From NCBI GenBank assembly GCA_965214795.1, contig OZ243976.1, positions 3,038,001-3,102,000 of the forward strand: DNA of 64,000 nt, read 5' to 3'. Position 1 is the stretch's first letter, and every line of letters starts with the position of its first letter. Under the pieces are notes generated by a model that was not told where the DNA came from, made no database searches, and saw only the letters and a list, made by a program, of their open reading frames with translations. Of this stretch, positions 53,315 to 62,768 are shown piece by piece. Position numbers and translations under genes: made by a program. This DNA is from JAJDXW01 sp965214795 (GTDB lineage: Bacteria; Pseudomonadota; Gammaproteobacteria; HK1).

Positions 53315-54772
53315 TCAGGCGGAGACGCCGCCCATGCAGAGGTACTTGACCTCGAGGAACTCTTCGAGGCCCTGGTAGGACCCTTCGCGGCCGATCCCGG
53401 ACTCCTTCACCCCCCCGAACGGGGCCTCCGCCGCCGACAGCAAACCGGAATTCACCCCGACCATGCCGTACTCGAGCCCTTCCGAGACCCGCCAGATCCG
53501 GCCGATGTCGCGGCTGTAGAAATAGCTCGCGAGCCCGAACTCGGTATCGTTCGCCATCGCCACCGCCTCGCCCTCGGCATCGAAACGGAAAACGGGGGCC
53601 ACCGGCCCGAACGTCTCCTCGCGCGCCACCTTCATGTCGGGGGTGACGTCGGCGAGCACCGTCGGCTCGAACCAGGTTCCGCCGAGGGAGTGCCGGCCCC
53701 CGCCGACCACCACCCGGGCCCCCTTGTCGAGCGCATCCGCGATGTGCTCCTCCACCTTCTCGACCGCCGCCATGTCGATGAGCGGCCCCTGCACGACTCC
53801 CGACTCGAGGCCGTTCCCCACCTTCATCGCGCTCGCCGCCTGGCCGAGCCGCGCGATGAACTCGTCGTAGACGCCGTCCTGGACCAGTACCCGGTTCGCG
53901 CAGACGCAGGTCTGCCCCATGTTGCGGTACTTCGACGCGATCGCGCCTTCGACCGCCGCCCCGAGGTCAGCGTCGTCGAAGACGATGAAAGGGGCGTTCC
54001 CGCCGAGCTCGAGGCTCACCTTCTTGACCGTCCCCGCGCACTGCTCCATGAGCCGCTTGCCGATCTCGGTGGACCCGGTGAAGCTGAACTTGCGAACGAC
54101 GGGGTTCGTGGTCATCTCGCGCCCGATCTCGGCCGACTTGCCGGTGATGACGCTGAACGCGCCTGCCGGTACCCCGGCCCGCTCCGCGAGTTCGGCGAGG
54201 GCAAGGGCCGAGAGCGGCGTTGCGGTCGCGGGCTTGACCACCATCGGGCATCCGGCGGCAAGGGCCGGCCCCGCCTTGCGGGCGATCATGGCGGCGGGGA
54301 AGTTCCATGGCGTCACCGCCGCGGTCACCCCCACCGGCTCGCGGGTGACCACGATCCGCCAGTCGGGGTCGGGGGCGGGGATGGTGTCGCCGTAGACGCG
54401 CCGCGCCTCTTCCGCGAACCACTCGATGAACGAGGCGGCGTAGGCCACCTCCCCCTTCGCTTCCGCGAGAGGCTTGCCCTGTTCGAGGGTCATCAGCGCC
54501 CCGAGGTCGTCCCGGTTCGCGAGCAGGAGATCGCTCCAGCGCTTGAGAACGGCCCCGCGGTCCTTGGCGGCGCGAGCCCGCCACCCGGGCCAGGCGGCGC
54601 GGGCCGCTTCGATGGCCCGGGCGGTCTCGGATGCGCCCATCCGAGGCACATCGGCGAGGACTTCCCCGGTCGCGGGGTTGGTGACCGGAATCGTCTCTCC
54701 GGAGTCGGCCGCGACCCACTCGCCGCCGAGGTAGCACCGGTCCTTCATCAGGCCGGGATCGGAAAGCTGCAT
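53315..54772 (-). CDS. gabD: NAD(P)-dependent succinate-semialdehyde dehydrogenase-like
   Basis: Aldehyde dehydrogenase of the GabD type, 485 residues: VTPWNFPAAMIARKAGPALA, VKPATATPLSALALAELAER, NAD-binding FTGSTEIGKRLMEQCAGT, catalytic Glu in VSLELGGNAPFIVFDDADL, catalytic Cys in RNMGQTCVCANRVLVQDGVY, and the C-terminal PFGGVKESGIGREGSYQGLE. The RNMGQTCVCANR signature is characteristic of succinate-semialdehyde dehydrogenases. ATG 54772 with GGAG upstream. It lies directly after secG, where many gammaproteobacteria have a tRNA and the nuo genes, so it is an inserted or rearranged gene. Catabolic role fits the window's theme. Confidence 0.87.
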   Translation of the reverse strand: MQLSDPGLMKDRCYLGGEWVAADSGETIPVTNPATGEVLADVPRMGASETARAIEAARAAWPGWRARAAKDRGAVLKRWSDLLLANRDDLGALMTLEQGKPLAEAKGEVAYAASFIEWFAEEARRVYGDTIPAPDPDWRIVVTREPVGVTAAVTPWNFPAAMIARKAGPALAAGCPMVVKPATATPLSALALAELAERAGVPAGAFSVITGKSAEIGREMTTNPVVRKFSFTGSTEIGKRLMEQCAGTVKKVSLELGGNAPFIVFDDADLGAAVEGAIASKYRNMGQTCVCANRVLVQDGVYDEFIARLGQAASAMKVGNGLESGVVQGPLIDMAAVEKVEEHIADALDKGARVVVGGGRHSLGGTWFEPTVLADVTPDMKVAREETFGPVAPVFRFDAEGEAVAMANDTEFGLASYFYSRDIGRIWRVSEGLEYGMVGVNSGLLSAAEAPFGGVKESGIGREGSYQGLEEFLEVKYLCMGGVSA

Positions 54773-54855
54773 GGCGATTCTCCGCGCTGTCGGCGCCGCC
54801 GGCCCCGAGGTCCGGCACCGCGCCGCTGGTTCCGCCGGGGGCTGCGGAACCGGGT

Positions 54856-55227
54856 TCAGTTGCCGGATCCGGTTCCTTGCGGCACGTCCGAGGCCGGCAC
54901 GTCCGAGGCCGCGTTCGGCACGTCGGCGGGCGAGGTCGACACTCGTTCGGACTCGTTCGGGACCTCTGTGCGCTCGACGACGCTCCGACGCTCCACCTGC
55001 TGGCTCGCGAACCATGCGAGTCCGAGGCTGGTGATGAAGAAGACGAGGGCGAGCACCGCGGTGGTACGGGTCAGGAAGGAGGCGGCGCCGCGGGCGCCGA
55101 ACACGGTCCCCGAGCCGCCCGCGCCGAAGGCCGCCCCGGCATCCGCGCCCTTGCCCTGCTGCAGGAGGACGAGGGCGATGATGGCCACCGCGGCCAGGAT
55201 GTGAAACGTCGTGAGGATGGTCAGCAT
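54856..55227 (-). CDS. secG: Preprotein translocase subunit SecG
   Basis: Small subunit of the SecYEG channel, 123 residues with two membrane helices: LTILTTFHILAAVAIIALVL, LLQQGKGADAGAAFGAGGSG (the conserved QQGKGA-GA-FG motif), and TTAVLALVFFITSLGLAWFA. The C-terminal ~50 residues are polar and Ser/Pro rich (SNAASDVPASDVPQGT-like). ATG 55227. Follows tpiA after 61 bases. Confidence 0.9.
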   Translation of the reverse strand: MLTILTTFHILAAVAIIALVLLQQGKGADAGAAFGAGGSGTVFGARGAASFLTRTTAVLALVFFITSLGLAWFASQQVERRSVVERTEVPNESERVSTSPADVPNAASDVPASDVPQGTGSGN

Positions 55228-55288
55228 CTCGGTCTCCGAGCGACTTCGGGGTGCCGCCGGCTCCCGGCCGGGCGGCGTGCACGGCCCG

Positions 55289-56044
55289 TCATCCTCCCGC
55301 CGCCCGGCAAATCGCGATGAACCGTTCGGGATCGAGGGACGCCCCCCCGACCAGCCCACCGTCGATGTCGGGCATGGAGAAGAGGTCGGCCGCGTTGTTC
55401 TCGTTGACGCTTCCGCCGTACAGGATCCGGACCGATTCGGCGGCGGCGGCGCTGCGGCGCGCCACCCGGCCGCGAACCGCCCGGTGCATGGCCTGGGCGT
55501 CTTCGGGCGCAGCGTTGCGGCCCGTGCCGATCGCCCAGACCGGCTCGTAGGCGATCACGCTCTCTCCCACCGCTTCCGCCCCTCCGTCCCCGAGGAGCGC
55601 GTCGACCTGCCGGGCGACCACCCGCTCGGCCTCTCCCGCCTCGCGCTCCTCCAGTGTCTCGCCCACGCAGGCGATGGGAGAGAGCCCGCATTCGCGCGCC
55701 CGTTCGAACTTGGCACGCACCGTCTCGTCGGTCTCGCCGTGCCGGGTGCGGCGCTCCGAATGGCCGACGATCACCCAGCGGCATCCCACGTCGCGGAGCA
55801 TGCCCGCCGAGACTTCGCCGGTATGGGCCCCGGGAGCATGCCGGGAGACGTCCTGGGCACCGAGCGCGACCGGGGTGCCGGCGACGATCCCGGCGACGGC
55901 GGCGAGGTACGGGTATGGCGGACAGATCGCCACTTCGGCGCCTCTGTTCGGACCGCCGTCCACCAAGGCTCGAGCGAGGTGCGCGGCCTCCCCCGAAGTA
56001 CCGTTCATCTTCCAGTTCCCGACGACGAGCGGCCTACGCGCCAT
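55289..56044 (-). CDS. tpiA: Triosephosphate isomerase
   Basis: Glycolytic isomerase, 251 residues. N-terminal VVGNWKMNGTSGEAAHL (catalytic Lys in NWKMN), catalytic His in WVIVGHSERRTRHGE, catalytic Glu in VIAYEPVWAIGTGRNA, and phosphate loop RILYGGSVNENNAADLFS. ATG 56044 overlaps the glmM stop by 11 bases. Part of the glmM-tpiA-secG block. Confidence 0.96.
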   Translation of the reverse strand: MARRPLVVGNWKMNGTSGEAAHLARALVDGGPNRGAEVAICPPYPYLAAVAGIVAGTPVALGAQDVSRHAPGAHTGEVSAGMLRDVGCRWVIVGHSERRTRHGETDETVRAKFERARECGLSPIACVGETLEEREAGEAERVVARQVDALLGDGGAEAVGESVIAYEPVWAIGTGRNAAPEDAQAMHRAVRGRVARRSAAAAESVRILYGGSVNENNAADLFSMPDIDGGLVGGASLDPERFIAICRAAGG

Positions 56045-57425
56045 GGCGTTCGGCCGGGACCGGCCGGGCGGCCCCCGCGCCGGCCGCGCCGACCACCTGC
56101 TCCACGGCGTGGGCGATGCGGCCCGCGAGATCGTTCACCTGGTCCTCGGCGGTCCCTTCCACCATCACCCGGGCCATCGCCTCGGTGCCGGAGAGACGGA
56201 GCAGAACCCGGCCTCCGGAGCCGAGGTCGGCTTCGGCATCCCGAACCGCGCGCTGGATCGCGGGCGATTCGAAGACGTCATCGGATTGCGATCGAATCCG
56301 CACGTTCTCAATGCATTGCGGGTATTTCCGGAACCCGCGGCGAAGGTCGGCCAGGGCCATCCCCCGGTCCACCATGGCGAACAGCACCTGGAGCGCGGCG
56401 ATGATGCCGTCGCCCGTCGTGTTCTGGTCCAGGCACACGATGTGCCCGGAGGACTCGCCTCCGAGGAGCCACCCTCTCCCCAGCAGACGCTCAAGGACCT
56501 TGCGGTCTCCCACGTTCGCCCGGTCGAACGCGATCCCCCGCTCTCCCAGCGATTCCTCGAGCCCGAGGTTCGTCATCACGGTCCCGACCACTCCCCCGCT
56601 GAGAACCCCGCGCCGCTTCCGGTCCCCGGCGATCACGAACAGGAGGTCGTCGCCGTCGAGGAGGTCGCCCTGCGCATCGGCCATGATAAGGCGGTCGCCG
56701 TCGCCGTCGAGCGCGATGCCGGCGTCCGCCCGGTGGTCCAGCACCGCCTGGCGCATCAGGCCGGGACTGACGGCCCCGCAGCCCTCGTTGATGTTGAGCC
56801 CGTTCGGGTTCACCCCGATGGGCACGACCTGGGCGCCGAGCTCCTCGAATACGCTCGGGGCGATCTGATAGGCGGCGCCGTGCGCGCAGTCCACCACGAG
56901 CCGGAGCCCCTCCAGCAGGGTGCGACGGGGCAGGGTGCTCTTGCAGAACTCGATGTACCGCCCGGCCGCATCGTCCATCCGCTGCACCTTGCCGATGCGA
57001 TCGGATGCGACGGCCTGGAGCGGCCGCTCGAGGGCCCGCTCGATCGCGACCTCCGCCTCGTCCGAGAGCTTGCCGCCATCCCGCGTGAAGAACTTGACGC
57101 CGTTGTCGTAGAACGGATTGTGCGACGCGCTGATCACGATGCCGGCGTTGGCGCGGTGGGTCTGCGTGAGATAGGCGACCGCGGGGGTCGGAGTCGGGCC
57201 CAGCAGCCGCGCGTCGGCTCCGGCCGCGGAGAGCCCGGCCTCGAGGGCCGACTCGAACATGTAGCCGGAGATGCGGGTGTCCTTGCCGATGAGGACCAGG
57301 CCGTCGCCGTCGTTCGCAAACACCCGTCCCGCCGCCCAGCCGAGGCGGAGCATGAAGTCCGGAGTGATGGGATGGCGCCCGACCCTGCCCCGGATCCCGT
57401 CGGTGCCGAAGAGCCGTGGCTTCAT
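56034..57425 (-). CDS. glmM: Phosphoglucosamine mutase
   Basis: Makes glucosamine-1-phosphate for UDP-GlcNAc, 463 residues. MKPRLFGTDGIRGRVGRHPI at the start, active-site Ser in AGIVISASHNPFYDNGVKFF, metal-binding DGDGDR in AGIALDGDGDRLIMAD, sugar-binding GGESSGHIVC, phosphate-binding RLSGTEAMARVMVE. ATG 57425, only 17 bases after the ftsH stop; folP, which usually lies between them, is absent. Confidence 0.95.
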   Translation of the reverse strand: MKPRLFGTDGIRGRVGRHPITPDFMLRLGWAAGRVFANDGDGLVLIGKDTRISGYMFESALEAGLSAAGADARLLGPTPTPAVAYLTQTHRANAGIVISASHNPFYDNGVKFFTRDGGKLSDEAEVAIERALERPLQAVASDRIGKVQRMDDAAGRYIEFCKSTLPRRTLLEGLRLVVDCAHGAAYQIAPSVFEELGAQVVPIGVNPNGLNINEGCGAVSPGLMRQAVLDHRADAGIALDGDGDRLIMADAQGDLLDGDDLLFVIAGDRKRRGVLSGGVVGTVMTNLGLEESLGERGIAFDRANVGDRKVLERLLGRGWLLGGESSGHIVCLDQNTTGDGIIAALQVLFAMVDRGMALADLRRGFRKYPQCIENVRIRSQSDDVFESPAIQRAVRDAEADLGSGGRVLLRLSGTEAMARVMVEGTAEDQVNDLAGRIAHAVEQVVGAAGAGAARPVPAERHGA

Positions 57426-57442
57426 GCGCGCGGCGCGGGCGG

Positions 57443-59377
<1,935 letters not shown>

Positions 59378-59405
59378 TTCGCCGATCCTCCCCGGATCGA
59401 GTGAA

Positions 59406-60005
59406 TTATACCCGATGCCCGCACGCGACCACGTAGACCTCGGGCGAGCGGGGCCGCGAGGCCCGTGGCTTGCGAACGCGGGCGGTGTCGAAGCGGGCCC
59501 GCAATTCGCGCACGAACGGGTCGAACCCTTCCCCGTGAAAGACCTTGACGACGAAAGCTCCGGCGGGAACCAGAACCCGGCCGGCGAGGTCGAACGCGAG
59601 CTCCGCCAGGTGCATCGCACGGGGCTGATCGACGGCCTTCATGCCTCCCATATCGGGTGCGAGATCGGAGAGCACAAGGTCCGCACCGGCCGATCCGACA
59701 CTCCCGAGCAGGGCCGCGAGCGCGGCTTCCTCCCGGAAGTCGGCCCGGATGAAGTCCACGCCCGGGATCGGCTCCATGGGGAGGCGGTCGATCGCCACCA
59801 CCCGCGACGCCCCGTGGCGCCGGAGGTACTGGGACCAAGCGCCCGGCGCGGCCCCGAGGTCCACCGCGGTGCACCCCGGGCGCACGAGCCGGTGGCGCTC
59901 GTCCAGCTCGGCGAGCTTGTAGGCGGACCGCGCCCGGTAGCCCCCGGACCGGGCGCGCCGGACGTACTCGTCTTTATTCCAGGACTCGACCCAGCGGCGT
60001 GCCAT
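59406..60005 (-). CDS. rlmE: 23S rRNA (uridine-2'-O-)-methyltransferase
   Basis: RlmE/FtsJ, methylating U2552 of 23S rRNA, 199 residues. RSAYKLAELDERHRLVRPGC (K-D-K-E first Lys), SAM site VDLGAAPGAWSQYLRRHGA, Asp in DLVLSDLAPDMGGMKAVDQP, Lys in VLVPAGAFVVKVFHGEGFD, and RKPRASRPRSPEVYVVA. ATG 60005. The classic greA-rlmE-ftsH neighbours are kept. Confidence 0.95.
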   Translation of the reverse strand: MARRWVESWNKDEYVRRARSGGYRARSAYKLAELDERHRLVRPGCTAVDLGAAPGAWSQYLRRHGASRVVAIDRLPMEPIPGVDFIRADFREEAALAALLGSVGSAGADLVLSDLAPDMGGMKAVDQPRAMHLAELAFDLAGRVLVPAGAFVVKVFHGEGFDPFVRELRARFDTARVRKPRASRPRSPEVYVVACGHRV

Positions 60006-60143
60006 GACGATGACCGGTGGTGGCGGGAAGCGGCGCCGGCGCGGAACGGGGGGGTGCCGACACTGGCCGGGACCGGGGCGGAGACAGCGTCCGGGGCGCG
60101 GGCCGGAGGAGGAAACGGGGGCCGGATTCCGGGGCGGGGTCGG

Positions 60144-60623
60144 TCAACGGTACTCCACGCCCACGATCTCGTACTCGCGCTCCCCACCGGGGGCCCGGAC
60201 GGTGACCGTATCGCCCTCGTGACGCCCGATGAGGGCGCGTGCGAAGGGCGACGAGACGGACAGGCGCCCCTCGGCGACCTCCGCCTCGAGGTCTCCGACG
60301 ATCTGGTAGTCGTGCTCTTCGCCGGTCTCGACATTGATGAGCCGGACGGTTGCGCCGAACACGATCCGACCTCCCGCCGCGAGGCCGGCGGGATCGACGA
60401 TCCGCGCGCGCGCGAGCTGGCTCTCGATCTCCGCGATGCGCCCCTCGAGGAAGCTCTGCTCCTCGCGCGCGGCGTGATACTCCGCGTTCTCGCGAAGGTC
60501 GCCGTGCTCGCGCGCCTCGCTGAGCGCGCGGATGACGCGCGGGCGCCGGACGTTGCGCAGGCGGTCGAGCTCGCTGCGCAGCCTCTCCGCCCCCGCCGTG
60601 GTCATGGGCGGGCGATCGTTCAT
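60144..60623 (-). CDS. greA: Transcription elongation factor GreA
   Basis: Transcript-cleavage factor, 159 residues. N-terminal coiled coil with the catalytic acidic tip: EAREHGDLRENAEYHAAREE and GRIAEIESQLARARIVD. C-terminal FKBP-like domain: GATVRLINVETGEEHDYQIV, GRLSVSSPFARALIGRHEGD, VTVRAPGGEREYEIV. ATG 60623, 70 bases downstream of dapB; carAB, usual between dapB and greA, are absent. Confidence 0.95.
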   Translation of the reverse strand: MNDRPPMTTAGAERLRSELDRLRNVRRPRVIRALSEAREHGDLRENAEYHAAREEQSFLEGRIAEIESQLARARIVDPAGLAAGGRIVFGATVRLINVETGEEHDYQIVGDLEAEVAEGRLSVSSPFARALIGRHEGDTVTVRAPGGEREYEIVGVEYR

Positions 60624-60693
60624 CGAAAGGTCTCGGCGCCGGTTTCCTTACGGGAGGACTGCGAAGCCGGTGGTCGAACCGGCCCGGGACGCC

Positions 60694-61509
60694 TCAGCGA
60701 AGCCCGAGGACATCCTGCATATCGTAGAGACCGGATCCGCACTTCCGCAACCAGCGCGAGGCCCGCAGCGCCCCGTGCGCGAAATTGAGTCGGCTCCCGG
60801 CCCGGTGGGTGATCTCCACCCGCTCCCCCGTCCCGGCGAACATCACGGTGTGCTCGCCGACCGCATCGCCGCCGCGGATGGTCTCGAAGCCGATGGTTTC
60901 GCGCGCGCGCGCCCCCGTGTGGCCCTCGCGGCCGTAGACCGCGCATTCGGCGAGGTCGCGCCCGAGGGCGTTCGCGACGATCTCCCCCATGCGAACCGCG
61001 GTCCCCGACGGCGCATCGACCTTGTTGCGATGGTGCATCTCGATGATCTCGATGTCGGTCTCCCCGCCGAGGAGTCGGCTCGCGACCTCGATGAGATGGA
61101 AGCAGGCGTTGACCCCGACGCTCATGTTCGGGGCGACCAGCACCGGGATGTCCCCGGCGCACGCCTCGACGCGCGCCCGCTCCGCGGCCGAGAACCCGGT
61201 GGTGCCGATGACGATCTGCCGGCCGGCCGCGCGGCAGCGTTCGGCGAGGTCCGCCGCCCCGGAGGGGAGGCTGAAGTCGATGACGCCGTCCACCGAGCCC
61301 AGGAACCGCGCCGGGTCGTCCGCCACCTCGACCCCGTTGGCCCCGGCTCCGGCGAGGATCCCCGCGTCGGCGCCGATCGCCTCGTGGCCGGGCTGCTCGA
61401 GCGCTCCCGCGCACTCGAAGTCCGGGTGCTCGGCGCAGGCCGCGACCAAGGTGCGCCCCATCCGCCCCGCAGCGCCGGAGATCGCGACTCGCATCACTTC
61501 GCCGGTCAT
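60694..61509 (-). CDS. dapB: 4-hydroxy-tetrahydrodipicolinate reductase
   Basis: Lysine/diaminopimelate pathway, 271 residues. N-terminal nucleotide site VAISGAAGRMGRTLVAA; GTTGFSAAERARVE; APNMSVGVNACFHLIEVASR; catalytic HH/K in IEMHHRNKVDAPSGTA; C-terminal LNFAHGALRASRWL, SGLYDMQDVLGL. ATG 61509 overlaps the dnaJ stop (ATGA). An alternative ATG five codons later (VMRVAIS) is possible. Confidence 0.95.
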   Translation of the reverse strand: MTGEVMRVAISGAAGRMGRTLVAACAEHPDFECAGALEQPGHEAIGADAGILAGAGANGVEVADDPARFLGSVDGVIDFSLPSGAADLAERCRAAGRQIVIGTTGFSAAERARVEACAGDIPVLVAPNMSVGVNACFHLIEVASRLLGGETDIEIIEMHHRNKVDAPSGTAVRMGEIVANALGRDLAECAVYGREGHTGARARETIGFETIRGGDAVGEHTVMFAGTGERVEITHRAGSRLNFAHGALRASRWLRKCGSGLYDMQDVLGLR

Positions 61510-62630
61510 GATCGCATGTCCTCGAAGAACCGCTTGACGCCATTGAACCACGAAGTGGCCCGCGGTGCGTGGGCGGATTCGTTTCCGCCCTTCAGGGCTT
61601 CGTCGAACTCGCCGAGGAGCTCCTTCTGCCAGGAGGTGAGGTTGACCGGGGTCTCCACCACCACCCGGCACAGCAGATCCCCGACCGCGCCGCCGCGCAC
61701 CGGCTTCACCCCCTTGCCGCGCAGGCGGAAATGCCCGCCCGTCTGCGTTCCTTCGGGAACCTTGAGCTTGACCGCTCCGTCCAGGGTCGGGACCTGGATC
61801 TCGCCGCCGAGGGTGGCGGTGGCGAAGCTGATCGGCACTTCGCAGGCGAGGTCGCGCCCCTGCCGGTCGAATATGGGGTGGTCGCGCACCGAGATCTCGA
61901 CGTAGAGGTCTCCGTTCGCACCCGGGCGGGAGCCGCTCTCCCCTTCTCCGCCGAGCCGGATCCGATCGCCGCTGTCCACTCCGGGAGGGATCTTGACCGA
62001 GAGGGTCTTCCGATCGCGGACCTTTCCGGCCCCGCGGCAGGTGGCGCAGGGATCGGTGATGACGGTCCCCGCCCCCTTGCAGCGAGGGCACGTCTGCTGC
62101 AAGGAGAAAAAGCCCTGCTGCATGCGCACCTGCCCGTTTCCGCCGCAGGTCTCGCAGGGCACCGGGTGCGTTCCCGGACGCGCCCCGCTCCCCGCGCACG
62201 CATCGCAGTCGACGACGGTCGGCACCCGAATCGTGACCGTGTCGCCGGACACCGCCCGTTCGAGATCGAGCTCGAGGGGATAGCGCAGATCCGACCCCCG
62301 GTACGCGCGCGACCCCCCGCCGCGCGCCCCGAAGACGTCCCCGAAGACATCGTCGAAGATGTCGCGAAAGCCGTCGGCGAACCCGCCCCCTCCGAAGGCG
62401 TCGGCGTTCAGTCCGTCGTGGCCGAACTGGTCGTAGGCGGCCCGCTTCCGGGAATCGGACAGGACCTCGTACGCCTCCTTGGCCTCCTTGAAGCGCTCCT
62501 CCGCCCGCACGTCGTCGGGATTGCGGTCGGGGTGGTACTTCATCGCGAGACGGCGGTAGGACTTCTTGAGCGCGTCCTCGCCGGCGTCCCGCTCGACCCC
62601 GAGCACCTCGTAGTAATCACGCTTGGCCAT
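61506..62630 (-). CDS. dnaJ: Chaperone protein DnaJ
   Basis: Hsp40 co-chaperone, 374 residues. J domain MAKRDYYEVLGVERDAGEDA with HPD in MKYHPDRNPDD; Gly/Phe region; four CxxCxGxG-type zinc motifs (CDACAGSG, CETCGGNG, CPRCKGAG, CATCRGAG); C-terminal client-binding domains (GDLYVEISVRDHPIFDRQGR, GTQTGGHFRLRGKGVKPVRG). ATG 62630. Downstream of dnaK after 138 bases. Confidence 0.96.
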   Translation of the reverse strand: MAKRDYYEVLGVERDAGEDALKKSYRRLAMKYHPDRNPDDVRAEERFKEAKEAYEVLSDSRKRAAYDQFGHDGLNADAFGGGGFADGFRDIFDDVFGDVFGARGGGSRAYRGSDLRYPLELDLERAVSGDTVTIRVPTVVDCDACAGSGARPGTHPVPCETCGGNGQVRMQQGFFSLQQTCPRCKGAGTVITDPCATCRGAGKVRDRKTLSVKIPPGVDSGDRIRLGGEGESGSRPGANGDLYVEISVRDHPIFDRQGRDLACEVPISFATATLGGEIQVPTLDGAVKLKVPEGTQTGGHFRLRGKGVKPVRGGAVGDLLCRVVVETPVNLTSWQKELLGEFDEALKGGNESAHAPRATSWFNGVKRFFEDMRS

Positions 62631-62768
62631 CGGTCGCGCCCGCCCCCGCTTCAGCGCCGGTTCGTCTCGGCGCCGGCACGCGCCGCGCCGCCGAGACGAC
62701 CGGACCGGCCCCCGAGGGGCCGGTCGGCCGCGGACCACAGGGCCAATTCCGTTCGCAAAAACAAAGGG

